Assembly: GCF_009720835.1 (NCBI RefSeq)
Contig: NZ_WNKZ01000073.1
Location: 1 to 33,446, forward strand
DNA: 33,446 nt
Reading direction: 5' to 3'
DNA from: Pseudoduganella buxea
Lineage (GTDB): Bacteria > Pseudomonadota > Gammaproteobacteria > Burkholderiales > Burkholderiaceae_D
The translations under genes and the position numbers were made by a program. Under the pieces are notes generated by a model, which was given only the letters and a program-made list of their open reading frames with translations, was not told the origin of the DNA and made no database searches. How positions within the stretch are numbered: position 1 is the first letter of the stretch; each line of letters begins with the position of its first letter. Of this stretch, positions 15,823 to 23,411 are shown one piece after another.

Positions 15823-17907
15823 CTACTTGCCCGTGATCGAAATGACGTCCGCACCCGGGGCGCCGAACAGCTGTTCCTTCAGCAGGTGCAGCTGGTCGCG
15901 TACCTGGGCGGCTTTTTCGAACTCCAGGTTCTTGGCGTGCTCGATCATCAGTTTTTCCAGGCGCTTGATTTCCTTCGACACCTGCTTCTCGTTCATCGTC
16001 TCGTACTTGGCCGTCTCCTGCGCCGCCTGCAGCTGTACGGTTTCCCTGTTCGGGTCGTAGACGCCGTCGATCATGTCCTTGATGACCTTGTTGACGCCGC
16101 GCGCGATGATGCCGTGCTTCTCGTTGTGGGCGATCTGCTTGGCGCGGCGGCGCTCGGTCTCGTCGATGGCCTTCTTCATCGAGTCCGTCATCTGGTCCGC
16201 GTACAGCAGGGCGACGCCGTTCAGGTTACGGGCGGCGCGTCCGATGGTCTGGATCAGCGACCGTTCCGAGCGCAGGAAGCCTTCCTTGTCCGCGTCCAGG
16301 ATGGCCACCAGCGACACTTCCGGCAAGTCCAGGCCTTCGCGCAGCAGGTTGATGCCGACCACCACGTCGAAGGTGCCGATGCGCAGGTCGCGCAGGATCT
16401 CGACCCGTTCCACCGTCTCGATATCGCTGTGCAGGTAGCGCACCTTGACGCCGTGGTCCGTCAGGTATTCCGTCAGCTGCTCGGACATGCGCTTGGTCAG
16501 GGTCGTCACCAGCACGCGCTCGTTCTTGGCGACGCGGTCCTGGATCTCCGACATCAGGTCGTCCACCTGCGTGCGGGCCGGGCGCACGATTACCAGCGGG
16601 TCGACCAGGCCGGTCGGACGCACCACCTGTTCCACCACCTGGTCGGCGTGCTGGTTCTCGTAGTCGGCCGGCGTGGCCGAGACGAAGATCGTCTGTCGCA
16701 TCTTGCCTTCGAATTCCTCGAATTTCAGCGGACGGTTGTCCAGCGCGGACGGCAGCCGGAAGCCGTAGTCGACCAGGTTGGTCTTGCGCGAGCGGTCGCC
16801 GTTGTACATGGCCGACAGCTGGCCGACCAGCACGTGCGACTCGTCCATGAACATCAGCGCGTCCTTCGGCAGGTAGTCGATCAGGGTCGGCGGCGGCTGG
16901 CCCGGCATGGCGCCGGACAGGTGGCGCGAGTAGTTCTCGATGCCCTTCGTGAAGCCGATTTCGGCCATCATTTCCAGGTCGAAGCGGGTGCGCTGCTCGA
17001 GCCGCTGCTCCTCGATGAGCTTGCCTTCCTGGCGGAAGAACTCCAGGCGGTCGCGCAGCTCGGCCTTGATGCTTTCGATGGCGCGCAGCACGGTCGAGCG
17101 GGGCGTCACGTAGTGCGAGCCGGGGTAGACGGTAAAGCGCGGAATCTTCTGGCGCACGCGGCCCGTCAACGGGTCGAACAGCTGGATCGATTCCAGCTCG
17201 TCGTCGAACATCTCCAGCCGCACGGCCAGCTCGGCGTGCTCGGCCGGGAAGATGTCGATGGTGTCGCCGCGCACGCGGAAGGTGCCGCGGCCGAAGTCCA
17301 CTTCATTGCGCGTGTACTGCATCTGGATCAGCCGGGCGATGACGTCGCGCTGGCTCAGCTTGTCCTTGGCGCGCAAGGTCAGGATCATCTGGTGGTATTC
17401 GTTCGGATTACCGATACCGTAGATGGCCGACACGGTGGCGACGATGACGACGTCGCGCCGCTCCATCAGCGACTTCGTGCACGACAGCCGCATCTGCTCG
17501 ATGTGCTCGTTGATCGACGAGTCCTTCTCGATGAACAGGTCGCGCTGGGGCACGTAGGCTTCCGGCTGGTAGTAATCGTAGTAGGACACGAAGTACTCGA
17601 CGGCATTCTGCGGGAAGAACTCGCGGAACTCGCTGTACAGCTGGGCCGCCAGCGTCTTGTTCGGCGCGAAGACGATGGCGGGCCGGCCCATGCGGGCAAT
17701 CACGTTGGCCATCGTGTAGGTCTTGCCCGAGCCCGTCACCCCCAGCAGGGTCTGGAACGACAGGCCGTCGCTGATGCCCTCGCACAGCTGTTCGATCGCC
17801 GTCGGCTGGTCGCCGGCAGGCGGGAAGGGCTGGTGCAGCTTGAACGGCGAGTCCGGGAAGGTGATGACGGTGGGTTCAGGAATATTGGCAAGTGATAAAT
17901 CAGCCAT
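15823..17907 (-). CDS. uvrB: Excinuclease ABC subunit B
   Basis: UvrB is the damage-verifying helicase of nucleotide excision repair. It receives DNA from UvrA and recruits UvrC. The 694-residue protein has the Walker A loop GVTGSGKT (residues 56-63), the damage-probing beta-hairpin region YYDYYQPEAYVP, the DESH helicase motif, motif VI (QTIGRAARN), and the C-terminal UVR motif (LEFEKAAQVRDQL) that contacts UvrC. Length is normal. The gene is monocistronic and divergent from the aminotransferase gene. I saw no good CTGT-N8-ACAG LexA site in the 146-base intergenic region, so SOS control is not supported by eye. Confidence 0.98.
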   Translation of the reverse strand: MADLSLANIPEPTVITFPDSPFKLHQPFPPAGDQPTAIEQLCEGISDGLSFQTLLGVTGSGKTYTMANVIARMGRPAIVFAPNKTLAAQLYSEFREFFPQNAVEYFVSYYDYYQPEAYVPQRDLFIEKDSSINEHIEQMRLSCTKSLMERRDVVIVATVSAIYGIGNPNEYHQMILTLRAKDKLSQRDVIARLIQMQYTRNEVDFGRGTFRVRGDTIDIFPAEHAELAVRLEMFDDELESIQLFDPLTGRVRQKIPRFTVYPGSHYVTPRSTVLRAIESIKAELRDRLEFFRQEGKLIEEQRLEQRTRFDLEMMAEIGFTKGIENYSRHLSGAMPGQPPPTLIDYLPKDALMFMDESHVLVGQLSAMYNGDRSRKTNLVDYGFRLPSALDNRPLKFEEFEGKMRQTIFVSATPADYENQHADQVVEQVVRPTGLVDPLVIVRPARTQVDDLMSEIQDRVAKNERVLVTTLTKRMSEQLTEYLTDHGVKVRYLHSDIETVERVEILRDLRIGTFDVVVGINLLREGLDLPEVSLVAILDADKEGFLRSERSLIQTIGRAARNLNGVALLYADQMTDSMKKAIDETERRRAKQIAHNEKHGIIARGVNKVIKDMIDGVYDPNRETVQLQAAQETAKYETMNEKQVSKEIKRLEKLMIEHAKNLEFEKAAQVRDQLHLLKEQLFGAPGADVISITGK

Positions 17908-18053
17908 GAAGTCAGACCTTTGCTAGAATAGTGAGCTGACATGCAGTTATGCGACCGGTTTTTCCGAACAATCTTCGGTACAGTCGTTTGCTGTTGTCAT
18001 TGCAGCCGTCAACAATCCGCCGCGAACCGCTTCCAATCGAATCCAATCTTATC

Positions 18054-19256
18054 ATGACGAACCCTTCCGTTTTTAGTGCCATCGAGATGGCTCCGCGCGA
18101 CCCGATCCTGGGTATCACCGAAGCATTTAACGCAGACACCAATCCCGCCAAGATCAACCTGGGCGTCGGTGTCTATTATGACGACAACGGCAAGGTGCCG
18201 CTGTTATCTTGCGTACAGAAGGCCGAGAACATTCTGATTGAGCAGCCGGCCCCCCGTACCTACCTGCCCATCGAGGGCCTGGCGGCGTACGACAAGGCCG
18301 TGCAGGAGCTGGTATTTGGTGCCGACAGTGCGGTTGTTCAAGAGCGCCGCGCGATCACCGTGCAGGCCATCGGCGGCACGGGCGCGCTGAAGCTGGGCGC
18401 CGACTTCCTGAAGCGTTTCTCGCCGGAGTCGGACGTGTACATCAGCGACCCGAGCTGGGAAAACCACCGCGCGCTGTTCGAAAGCGCCGGCTTCAAGGTG
18501 CACAACTACGCCTACTACGATGCCGGCACCCACGGCGTCAATTTCGACGGCATGCTGGCCGCGCTGAAGGCCATGCCGAAGGGCGCCGTTGTCGTGCTGC
18601 ACGCCTGCTGCCATAACCCGACGGGTGCCGACCTGTCCCAGCAGCAGTGGGACCAGGTCATTGACGTCGTTGTCACGGGCGGCCTGATTCCGTTCCTGGA
18701 CATGGCTTACCAGGGCTTCGGTGCCGGCATCGCCGAGGACGGCGCCGTCGTGCGCCGCTTCGCCGCCACCGGCGTGCCGCTCTTGGTATCGAACTCGTTC
18801 TCGAAGTCGTTCTCGCTGTACGGCGAGCGCGTCGGCGCCCTGTCCGTCGTCGCCGCCAGCGCGGAAGAAGCGTCGCGCCTGCTGTCGCAACTGAAACGCG
18901 TCGTGCGCACCAACTACTCGAACCCGCCCGTGCACGGCGGCAAGGTGGTCGCCACCGTGCTGTCCACGCCGGAACTGCGCCAGCTGTGGGAAGACGAGCT
19001 GGCCGCGATGCGCGTGCGCATCAAGGAAACCCGCGACGCCTTCGTGCGCAAGCTGAAGGAAAAGGCGCCGGAGCACGATTTCGACTTCGTGCGCCAGCAG
19101 GTGGGCATGTTCTCGTACTCGGGCCTGACGAAGGAACAAGTCAACCTGCTGCGCGAGCAGTCGATCTACGCCGTCGACACGGGCCGCATCTGCGTGGCCG
19201 CGCTGAACTCGCGCAACCTCGACATCGTTGTTGACGCGATCGCCAAAGTCCTCTAA
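18054..19256 (+). CDS. tyrB: Aromatic amino acid / aspartate aminotransferase
   Basis: This is a class I pyridoxal-phosphate aminotransferase of the AspC/TyrB family (400 residues). It transfers the amino group between aromatic amino acids or aspartate and 2-oxoglutarate. Visible features are INLGVGVYYDDNGKVPLL (34-51), the cofactor region GGTGALKLG (107-115), CHNPTGADL (186-194), and the Schiff-base lysine Lys251 in SNSFSKSFSLYGERVG. The frame is open to 17949, but the family begins near the ATG at 18054. No Shine-Dalgarno sequence is clear at either site. Substrate range (TyrB versus AspC) cannot be settled from motifs. A long hairpin follows the stop codon. Confidence 0.9.
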   Translation: MTNPSVFSAIEMAPRDPILGITEAFNADTNPAKINLGVGVYYDDNGKVPLLSCVQKAENILIEQPAPRTYLPIEGLAAYDKAVQELVFGADSAVVQERRAITVQAIGGTGALKLGADFLKRFSPESDVYISDPSWENHRALFESAGFKVHNYAYYDAGTHGVNFDGMLAALKAMPKGAVVVLHACCHNPTGADLSQQQWDQVIDVVVTGGLIPFLDMAYQGFGAGIAEDGAVVRRFAATGVPLLVSNSFSKSFSLYGERVGALSVVAASAEEASRLLSQLKRVVRTNYSNPPVHGGKVVATVLSTPELRQLWEDELAAMRVRIKETRDAFVRKLKEKAPEHDFDFVRQQVGMFSYSGLTKEQVNLLREQSIYAVDTGRICVAALNSRNLDIVVDAIAKVL

Positions 19257-19263
19257 AATCCTG

Positions 19264-19293
19264 CTTCTTCGTTGACGAGCGTCAATGAAGAAG
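19264..19293 (+). terminator. Long hairpin after the aminotransferase gene
   Basis: Two 13-base arms, CTTCTTCGTTGAC and GTCAATGAAGAAG, pair across a 4-base loop with one G-T pair. The hairpin begins 8 bases after the stop. There is no T-run after it, so it may act as a partial terminator or 3'-end protector. Confidence 0.45.
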
Positions 19294-19324
19294 TTGGGCA
19301 GAGAAAGTGCGGTGGGGAAACGAG

Positions 19325-19353
19325 TTGTACAAGTTGCTTCCAGCGTATATAAT
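19325..19353 (+). promoter_or_regulatory. Sigma-70 promoter of tRNA-Asn copy 1
   Basis: TTGTAC (19325-19330) and TATAAT (19348-19353) are 17 bases apart, and the tRNA starts 12 bases downstream of the -10 box. This is a near-consensus stable-RNA promoter. Confidence 0.8.
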
Positions 19354-19364
19354 CTGCCTTCTAA

Positions 19365-19440
19365 TCCCTGATAGCTCAGTCGGTAGAGCGACGGACTGTT
19401 AATCCGCAGGTCCCTGGTTCGAGTCCAGGTCGGGGAGCCA
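19365..19440 (+). tRNA. tRNA-Asn (GTT), copy 1
   Basis: A 76-base cloverleaf. The acceptor stem TCCCTGA pairs with TCGGGGA, the D arm reads AGCTCAGTCGGTAGAGCG, and the anticodon GTT is at 19398-19400. The T arm contains GGTTCGAGTCC, and the 3' end has discriminator G and an encoded CCA. It is identical to the copies at 27312 and 30038. It has its own promoter and terminator, so it is an independent transcription unit. Confidence 0.97.
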
Positions 19441-19451
19441 GAATTCTGAAG

Positions 19452-19476
19452 AAGCCACACTTTGTGTGGCTTTTTT
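19452..19476 (+). terminator. Intrinsic terminator of tRNA-Asn copy 1
   Basis: The stem AAGCCACAC / GTGTGGCTT with loop TTT is followed by a T-run. It lies 12 bases after the tRNA CCA end. Confidence 0.88.
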
Positions 19477-19484
19477 CTTTGGCG

Positions 19485-19886
19485 TTGTCACCCCGTCGCA
19501 GTGAACTGTCCGGACAGCATCTAGGTGCCCGCAGGGAACAATGCAGCCCGTAAAAACTGCTGCGGCGTACTCAGGTGTCGACAGTCGAGCCCGTGTATCC
19601 AGCCCAGGTAGTGGGGCAGGTAGCGACTCGCCACGCCATGAAAGCGGATCAGCCAGTTCTTGTCGCCTGTGCAGTGCGGGCAACAGCGCATGCGCGCGCC
19701 GCGGTCTTCGATGATGGCCAGGCAATCGGCCAGCGAGACACAACGTTCGAACAGCCGGCGCAACCCATCCCCCTGTTCGCCGGTCAGCCTCGTGAGCCAG
19801 GTCAGGCATTGCGTCCGCACTGCGGCGTACTCGTCGATTTCCAAGCTCGCCTCCGCTTCGGCCTATGCCGACTTACGGTATGACAA
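19485..19886 (-). mobile_element. Possible extent of a decayed IS1595-like element
   Basis: TTGTCACCCCGT (19485-19496) and ACGGTATGACAA (19875-19886) are inverted relative to each other with 10 of 12 matches, and they bracket the transposase remnant at 19521-19844. They may be eroded terminal repeats. No target-site duplication is evident. The remaining bases to 20148 contain nothing I can support as a gene. Confidence 0.35.
19521..19844 (-). pseudogene. Internally deleted IS1595/ISXO2-like transposase remnant
   Basis: The 107-codon frame joins two pieces normally far apart. The N-terminal part includes a zinc-ribbon half, MRCCPHCTGDKNW, after a helix with CVSLADCLAIIEDRGA, as at the start of IS1595-family transposases. 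It runs directly into RFHGVASRYLPHYLGWIHGLD and STPQQFLRAAL, which resembles the extreme C-terminus of the same family. The catalytic DDE-type core between them is absent, so the gene cannot encode an active transposase. The junction keeps frame. The family is judged from motif memory, and the fused reading could alternatively be an unrelated small zinc-finger protein. It sits directly after tRNA-Asn copy 1. Confidence 0.5.
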
Positions 19887-20148
19887 TGGTCGAGCCAACA
19901 AGTTCCTTGCGACCGGGGCACAGCGCCTTTTCTTTTGGGGATTACTATCGATATGTGCGGCGGCAACGGCGCGGCTCGTACTTGCCGATATGTCCCACGC
20001 CATCCCATAAGCTGAAACTCAAACCCCACGAACCCGGCCAGGAAGGCAATCGCAAGCATGTCATCGCCGCCTGGCGGGCGCGGGTAACGGCCCTCGGAGA
20101 GCCAGCGGCGCCCCCGCAGCGTCAACCCCGGTGACCCCGGCCGTCCCG

Positions 20149-23100
20149 TCACAGCCGCTGTGCGGGAATGGGCCGCACGTCGATGGCGCCGTCTTCGCGC
20201 GTGTAGACGGCTGTCACGGCCAGCTCCACCGTGCTGATGATTTCCAGAATGCCCGTCGTCAGCGGCACGTCATCGGCCTGGGCGCCCAGCAGCAGCTCCT
20301 GCAGCCGGCAGCAGTCGTCCATCGTTGCCGTGTGCGGCGGCAGGGTGATGATGTCCTGGGCGCGGATGGTCGCCACCTTCGGTTCGCGGCCGATGACGGC
20401 GCCCGCCAGCACGAGCGGGATGATGCGTTTCAGGACGGGCGCGGCCGTGTCGTGCACGTTGTGGACATTGATCTCCGTGGCGTAGCTGCCCGGCCGCATG
20501 GGAGCGCAGCCGCAGCAGGCATCCTTCTGTTCGCCGCAGACGAAGGTGATGCTGTAGACGAACAGGCGCCGCTCGGCGGGGCCGACGACGACAGGTGGCC
20601 GGCCAGGCTGGCCGATGACGATGCCGGGCGGCTCGCCCGCACCCAGGTCCCAGCACAGGTCGATGCGGTAGCTGCCGTTGCCCACGTCCGTCACGGGGCT
20701 GGACAGCACCGAGCCCGGTCGCGGTGCGATGGCCATGCCCGCCGCCCGGCCGGGGCCGAAGCGGTTGCCGTAGCGGTCGCGGGGCGTGAAGGTCATGCGC
20801 TGGCATTGCCTGCCGTCGGGATCGGTGCCCAGCGGTGTCGTGCTGACGGTGGTGGCGCCGGCGTCGATGCCCACGTCGACGTGCATCGTCCACACCAGTT
20901 CGCGCGAGCCGTCGCAGTGGCCGTAGGTGGCGCGGGCGTGGAAGGTGTAGTGGCCTTCCATGCGCAGGTAGCCGGGCAGTGCGATGCCCAGCGAGCCGGC
21001 CGCCTCGAAACTGCCCCGCGTGTTGGCCGGGTCTTCCTTCAGGACGAACTGCTCCTCGATATAGTGGATGGCCGGCCCGTTGCTCTCGATCGCCTGCAGG
21101 GTCGCCTGGCGCGCCGGGATCACGTCGCCGGCGACGATTTTTTCCGGCCCCAGGCCGTGCTCGCTCAGCAGGTTGCCCAGGCCCGCATCCGGACGCGACA
21201 CCGTCAACGTCATCGCCACCTCGTGCGGCCAGTCGCCATTGGCCTGGCGCACCCGCAGCAGGGGCGAAATGTCGTCGCCCGTGTAGAAGCGCGCGCCGGC
21301 CAGTTCGCGCTCTTCGGGTTCGCGCAGCAGGCGCGGGCCGCCGGACGGGATGATGGACACGAAGTAGCGCAGTGCCGGCGCCGGCGGCGGGAATTCGCCG
21401 CCGCCCGGGCGCAGCACTTCCACCTGCCACAGCCCGTCGCGTTCGGTGGCGACCGGGAGCGGCACGCGCAGGTAGGTCCAGTTGCGACCGTTGGCCGTTT
21501 CGACGGGGCCGCCCGGCAGCACCAGGTTGCCGGCCGGCGTGCGCAGGCGCACGACGAGGAAGGCATCCGTGCGGTCCCAGCCCACCACGGCCGTCAGGCT
21601 TTCCTCGCCGCAGACGCGGAACGACAGGGGTGGCGCATCCTGATCGGCCGGCAGGTGCGATTCGGGATCCAGCAGTACGCCCGCCTCGAAGATGTTGCCG
21701 AAGGCCTGGGAGAAGAACTTCAGCAGCGCCAGGCCGCCGCTGGCGCGGGTGAACAGGCCGCCATGATCGGCTGCCAGGGTGCTCAGCAAGGTGCTGTCCA
21801 GGTTGGAATCCGAACCCAGGCCGATGGCGTGCACGGCGATGCCTTCCAGCGACGGCTCGACGTCGGCGATCCATGGCGCGCGGTTCTGCAGCCCGTCCGT
21901 CAGCAGCAGGATGGCGCGGGGATTCGCACCGGGCATGGGGAACTGGCCCCGGGCCGCGTCCAGCCCGCCGCCGATGCTGGTGGCGCCGCCCGGCGTCAAG
22001 GTGCCGACCAGCCCGCCCGCGTACGGCGCCGGGCCGATCAGCGCGTTCTTGTTCGGGTTCGTCACGGCCGCGATGGCGAAGGTGGGTGCCCCGGCCGTCG
22101 TACTGAACGACACGAGGCCGGCGCGGTTGCCCGTATCGGCCTGCACGAGCTGGACGAACAGCGACACGGCATCCTTGGCGGCGTCGATCTTGCGCCGGCC
22201 CGTGCCGTCGGATTCCTCCATGCTGCCGGAGCGGTCGATGACCAGCACCACGTCCCGCGTGACGGGCGGTGGCGGTGCCGGCGCGATTTCCGTGAGGATT
22301 GTCGCCGTCGGGAAGTACAGCAGTTGCGAGCCGGCGCACGGGGCGCCGTTCGACAGCACGCCGACGATGCGTCCGGCCGCGTCGAACAGGCCGGAGCCCG
22401 AGCTGCCGCCGGAGACGTGGAAGGTGGTGGGCACGCGCACGCCCATGGCGCTGCTGGCCGTGACGGTGGCGAACGAGGCATGGGGCAGCGAGATCTTCTT
22501 CACGGCGCCGTTCGGGTGGTGGATGCCGAACACCTGTTCGCCCACGCCTGGCAGGTCATGCCGCAGCTGGATCGGCGCGATGCCGGGCGGCGCCGTCTTC
22601 AGTCGCAGCAGGCTGTAGTCGTAGCCGGAGTCGTAGCGCCGTTCGAGCGCTTCCGCCACCTTGTGGAAGCGGGCGTCGTAGCCGCCAGGCCGGTTGCCGG
22701 CGCAATCGGTGGCGTAGTCGAAGGTGACGGAACTGGTCAGCGCCTCGTCGGGCGAATGGCAGTGGCCGGCCGAGATCACCTTGTCCGTGTCGACCAGGGT
22801 TACCGTGCAGGTGGAGACGTATTCGACGGGCGAATAGGTGTCCGGCGGGTGGATGGTGACGATCATGCCGACGCTGCGGGCCACCTGGGCGCGCAGGTCC
22901 GCGGAGGGAATGCAGCCGACGTTTTCCCAGTTCGGCGGCTGCGTGCAGAACCAGAACGGGTCGTAGATGGGTTCCGTGTAGACGGGGTCCGGCAGGAAGG
23001 GATCGCTGTTCGACAGGGCCGTGGGATCGAGGCCGCCGGCATGCCGTTCGCCCCGGCCATAGCGGTCGATCTCGGCGCCGCCGGCCGGCGCGCCCGCCGC

Positions 23101-23400
23101 GACGTAGCGCACGGGGATGGTGGCGCCCAGTGCGTGCACGTTGATGGGCCGGGTCCAGAAGGCGGCGCCATCGGCCGCCGTGAACACGTCCGTGTCGTAA
23201 CCCAGGTCCACTTCCAGCTGGTTGGCGCCAGGCAGGCTGACGCCCTGGAAGTGCAGCATGACGAACTTGGTGCCGTCCGGCGCGGGGGTGTGCGCGAAGG
23301 CCACTTCCCACACGCCGGGAGAGGTGGGCGGTGCACCGCTGTCCGGGCCGATGGCAAGCGGCGCGCCCAGTACCTGGACGATGCCTGTGATATGGGACAT
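20149..23400 (-). CDS. Trypsin-like serine protease - VWA domain fusion with Cys-rich C-terminal domain
   Basis: A 1083-residue multidomain protein. Residues 1 to about 175 form a beta-rich N-terminal region of unknown type. A trypsin-like protease domain follows with all three catalytic residues visible: His213 in SAGHC, Asp261 in YDYSLLRL and Ser334 in GGSSGSGLFD. A Pro stretch (374-379) links to a VWA domain at about 383-560, with MIDAS residues Asp389, Ser391 and Ser393 (DRSGS), Thr474 and Asp502 (LLLTDG). Beta-sandwich regions follow, including a filamin-like stretch (TPRDRYGNRFGPG, then VGNGSYRIDL). The last 136 residues or so match the end of the neighbouring gene. An AGGAGG ribosome site precedes the ATG at 23400; the frame upstream only overlaps the neighbour. 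No signal peptide or membrane segment is visible. The two genes are 11 bases apart, so an operon is likely. The biological role is unknown. Confidence 0.85.
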   Translation of the reverse strand: MSHITGIVQVLGAPLAIGPDSGAPPTSPGVWEVAFAHTPAPDGTKFVMLHFQGVSLPGANQLEVDLGYDTDVFTAADGAAFWTRPINVHALGATIPVRYVAAGAPAGGAEIDRYGRGERHAGGLDPTALSNSDPFLPDPVYTEPIYDPFWFCTQPPNWENVGCIPSADLRAQVARSVGMIVTIHPPDTYSPVEYVSTCTVTLVDTDKVISAGHCHSPDEALTSSVTFDYATDCAGNRPGGYDARFHKVAEALERRYDSGYDYSLLRLKTAPPGIAPIQLRHDLPGVGEQVFGIHHPNGAVKKISLPHASFATVTASSAMGVRVPTTFHVSGGSSGSGLFDAAGRIVGVLSNGAPCAGSQLLYFPTATILTEIAPAPPPPVTRDVVLVIDRSGSMEESDGTGRRKIDAAKDAVSLFVQLVQADTGNRAGLVSFSTTAGAPTFAIAAVTNPNKNALIGPAPYAGGLVGTLTPGGATSIGGGLDAARGQFPMPGANPRAILLLTDGLQNRAPWIADVEPSLEGIAVHAIGLGSDSNLDSTLLSTLAADHGGLFTRASGGLALLKFFSQAFGNIFEAGVLLDPESHLPADQDAPPLSFRVCGEESLTAVVGWDRTDAFLVVRLRTPAGNLVLPGGPVETANGRNWTYLRVPLPVATERDGLWQVEVLRPGGGEFPPPAPALRYFVSIIPSGGPRLLREPEERELAGARFYTGDDISPLLRVRQANGDWPHEVAMTLTVSRPDAGLGNLLSEHGLGPEKIVAGDVIPARQATLQAIESNGPAIHYIEEQFVLKEDPANTRGSFEAAGSLGIALPGYLRMEGHYTFHARATYGHCDGSRELVWTMHVDVGIDAGATTVSTTPLGTDPDGRQCQRMTFTPRDRYGNRFGPGRAAGMAIAPRPGSVLSSPVTDVGNGSYRIDLCWDLGAGEPPGIVIGQPGRPPVVVGPAERRLFVYSITFVCGEQKDACCGCAPMRPGSYATEINVHNVHDTAAPVLKRIIPLVLAGAVIGREPKVATIRAQDIITLPPHTATMDDCCRLQELLLGAQADDVPLTTGILEIISTVELAVTAVYTREDGAIDVRPIPAQRL

Positions 23401-23411
23401 GGGCCCTCCTG

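Noticed and set aside
15796..17895. Forward frame of 699 codons opposite uvrB
   Set aside because: uvrB on the minus strand has all family motifs; this antisense frame is a composition artefact.
17949..18053. 35-codon N-terminal extension of the aminotransferase
   Set aside because: The family begins near the ATG at 18054, the extension has no ribosome site, and it fills most of the divergent promoter region with uvrB.
17908..18053. Possible LexA/SOS box upstream of uvrB (CTGT with CAGC 8 bases on)
   Set aside because: The second half does not match ACAG, and no other candidate was found in the region.
19802..20152. Reverse frame with a hydrophobic stretch (MLAIAFLAGFVGFEF)
   Set aside because: The rest of the frame is Arg/Pro-rich and overlaps the transposase remnant region; no ribosome site, so not supported as a gene.
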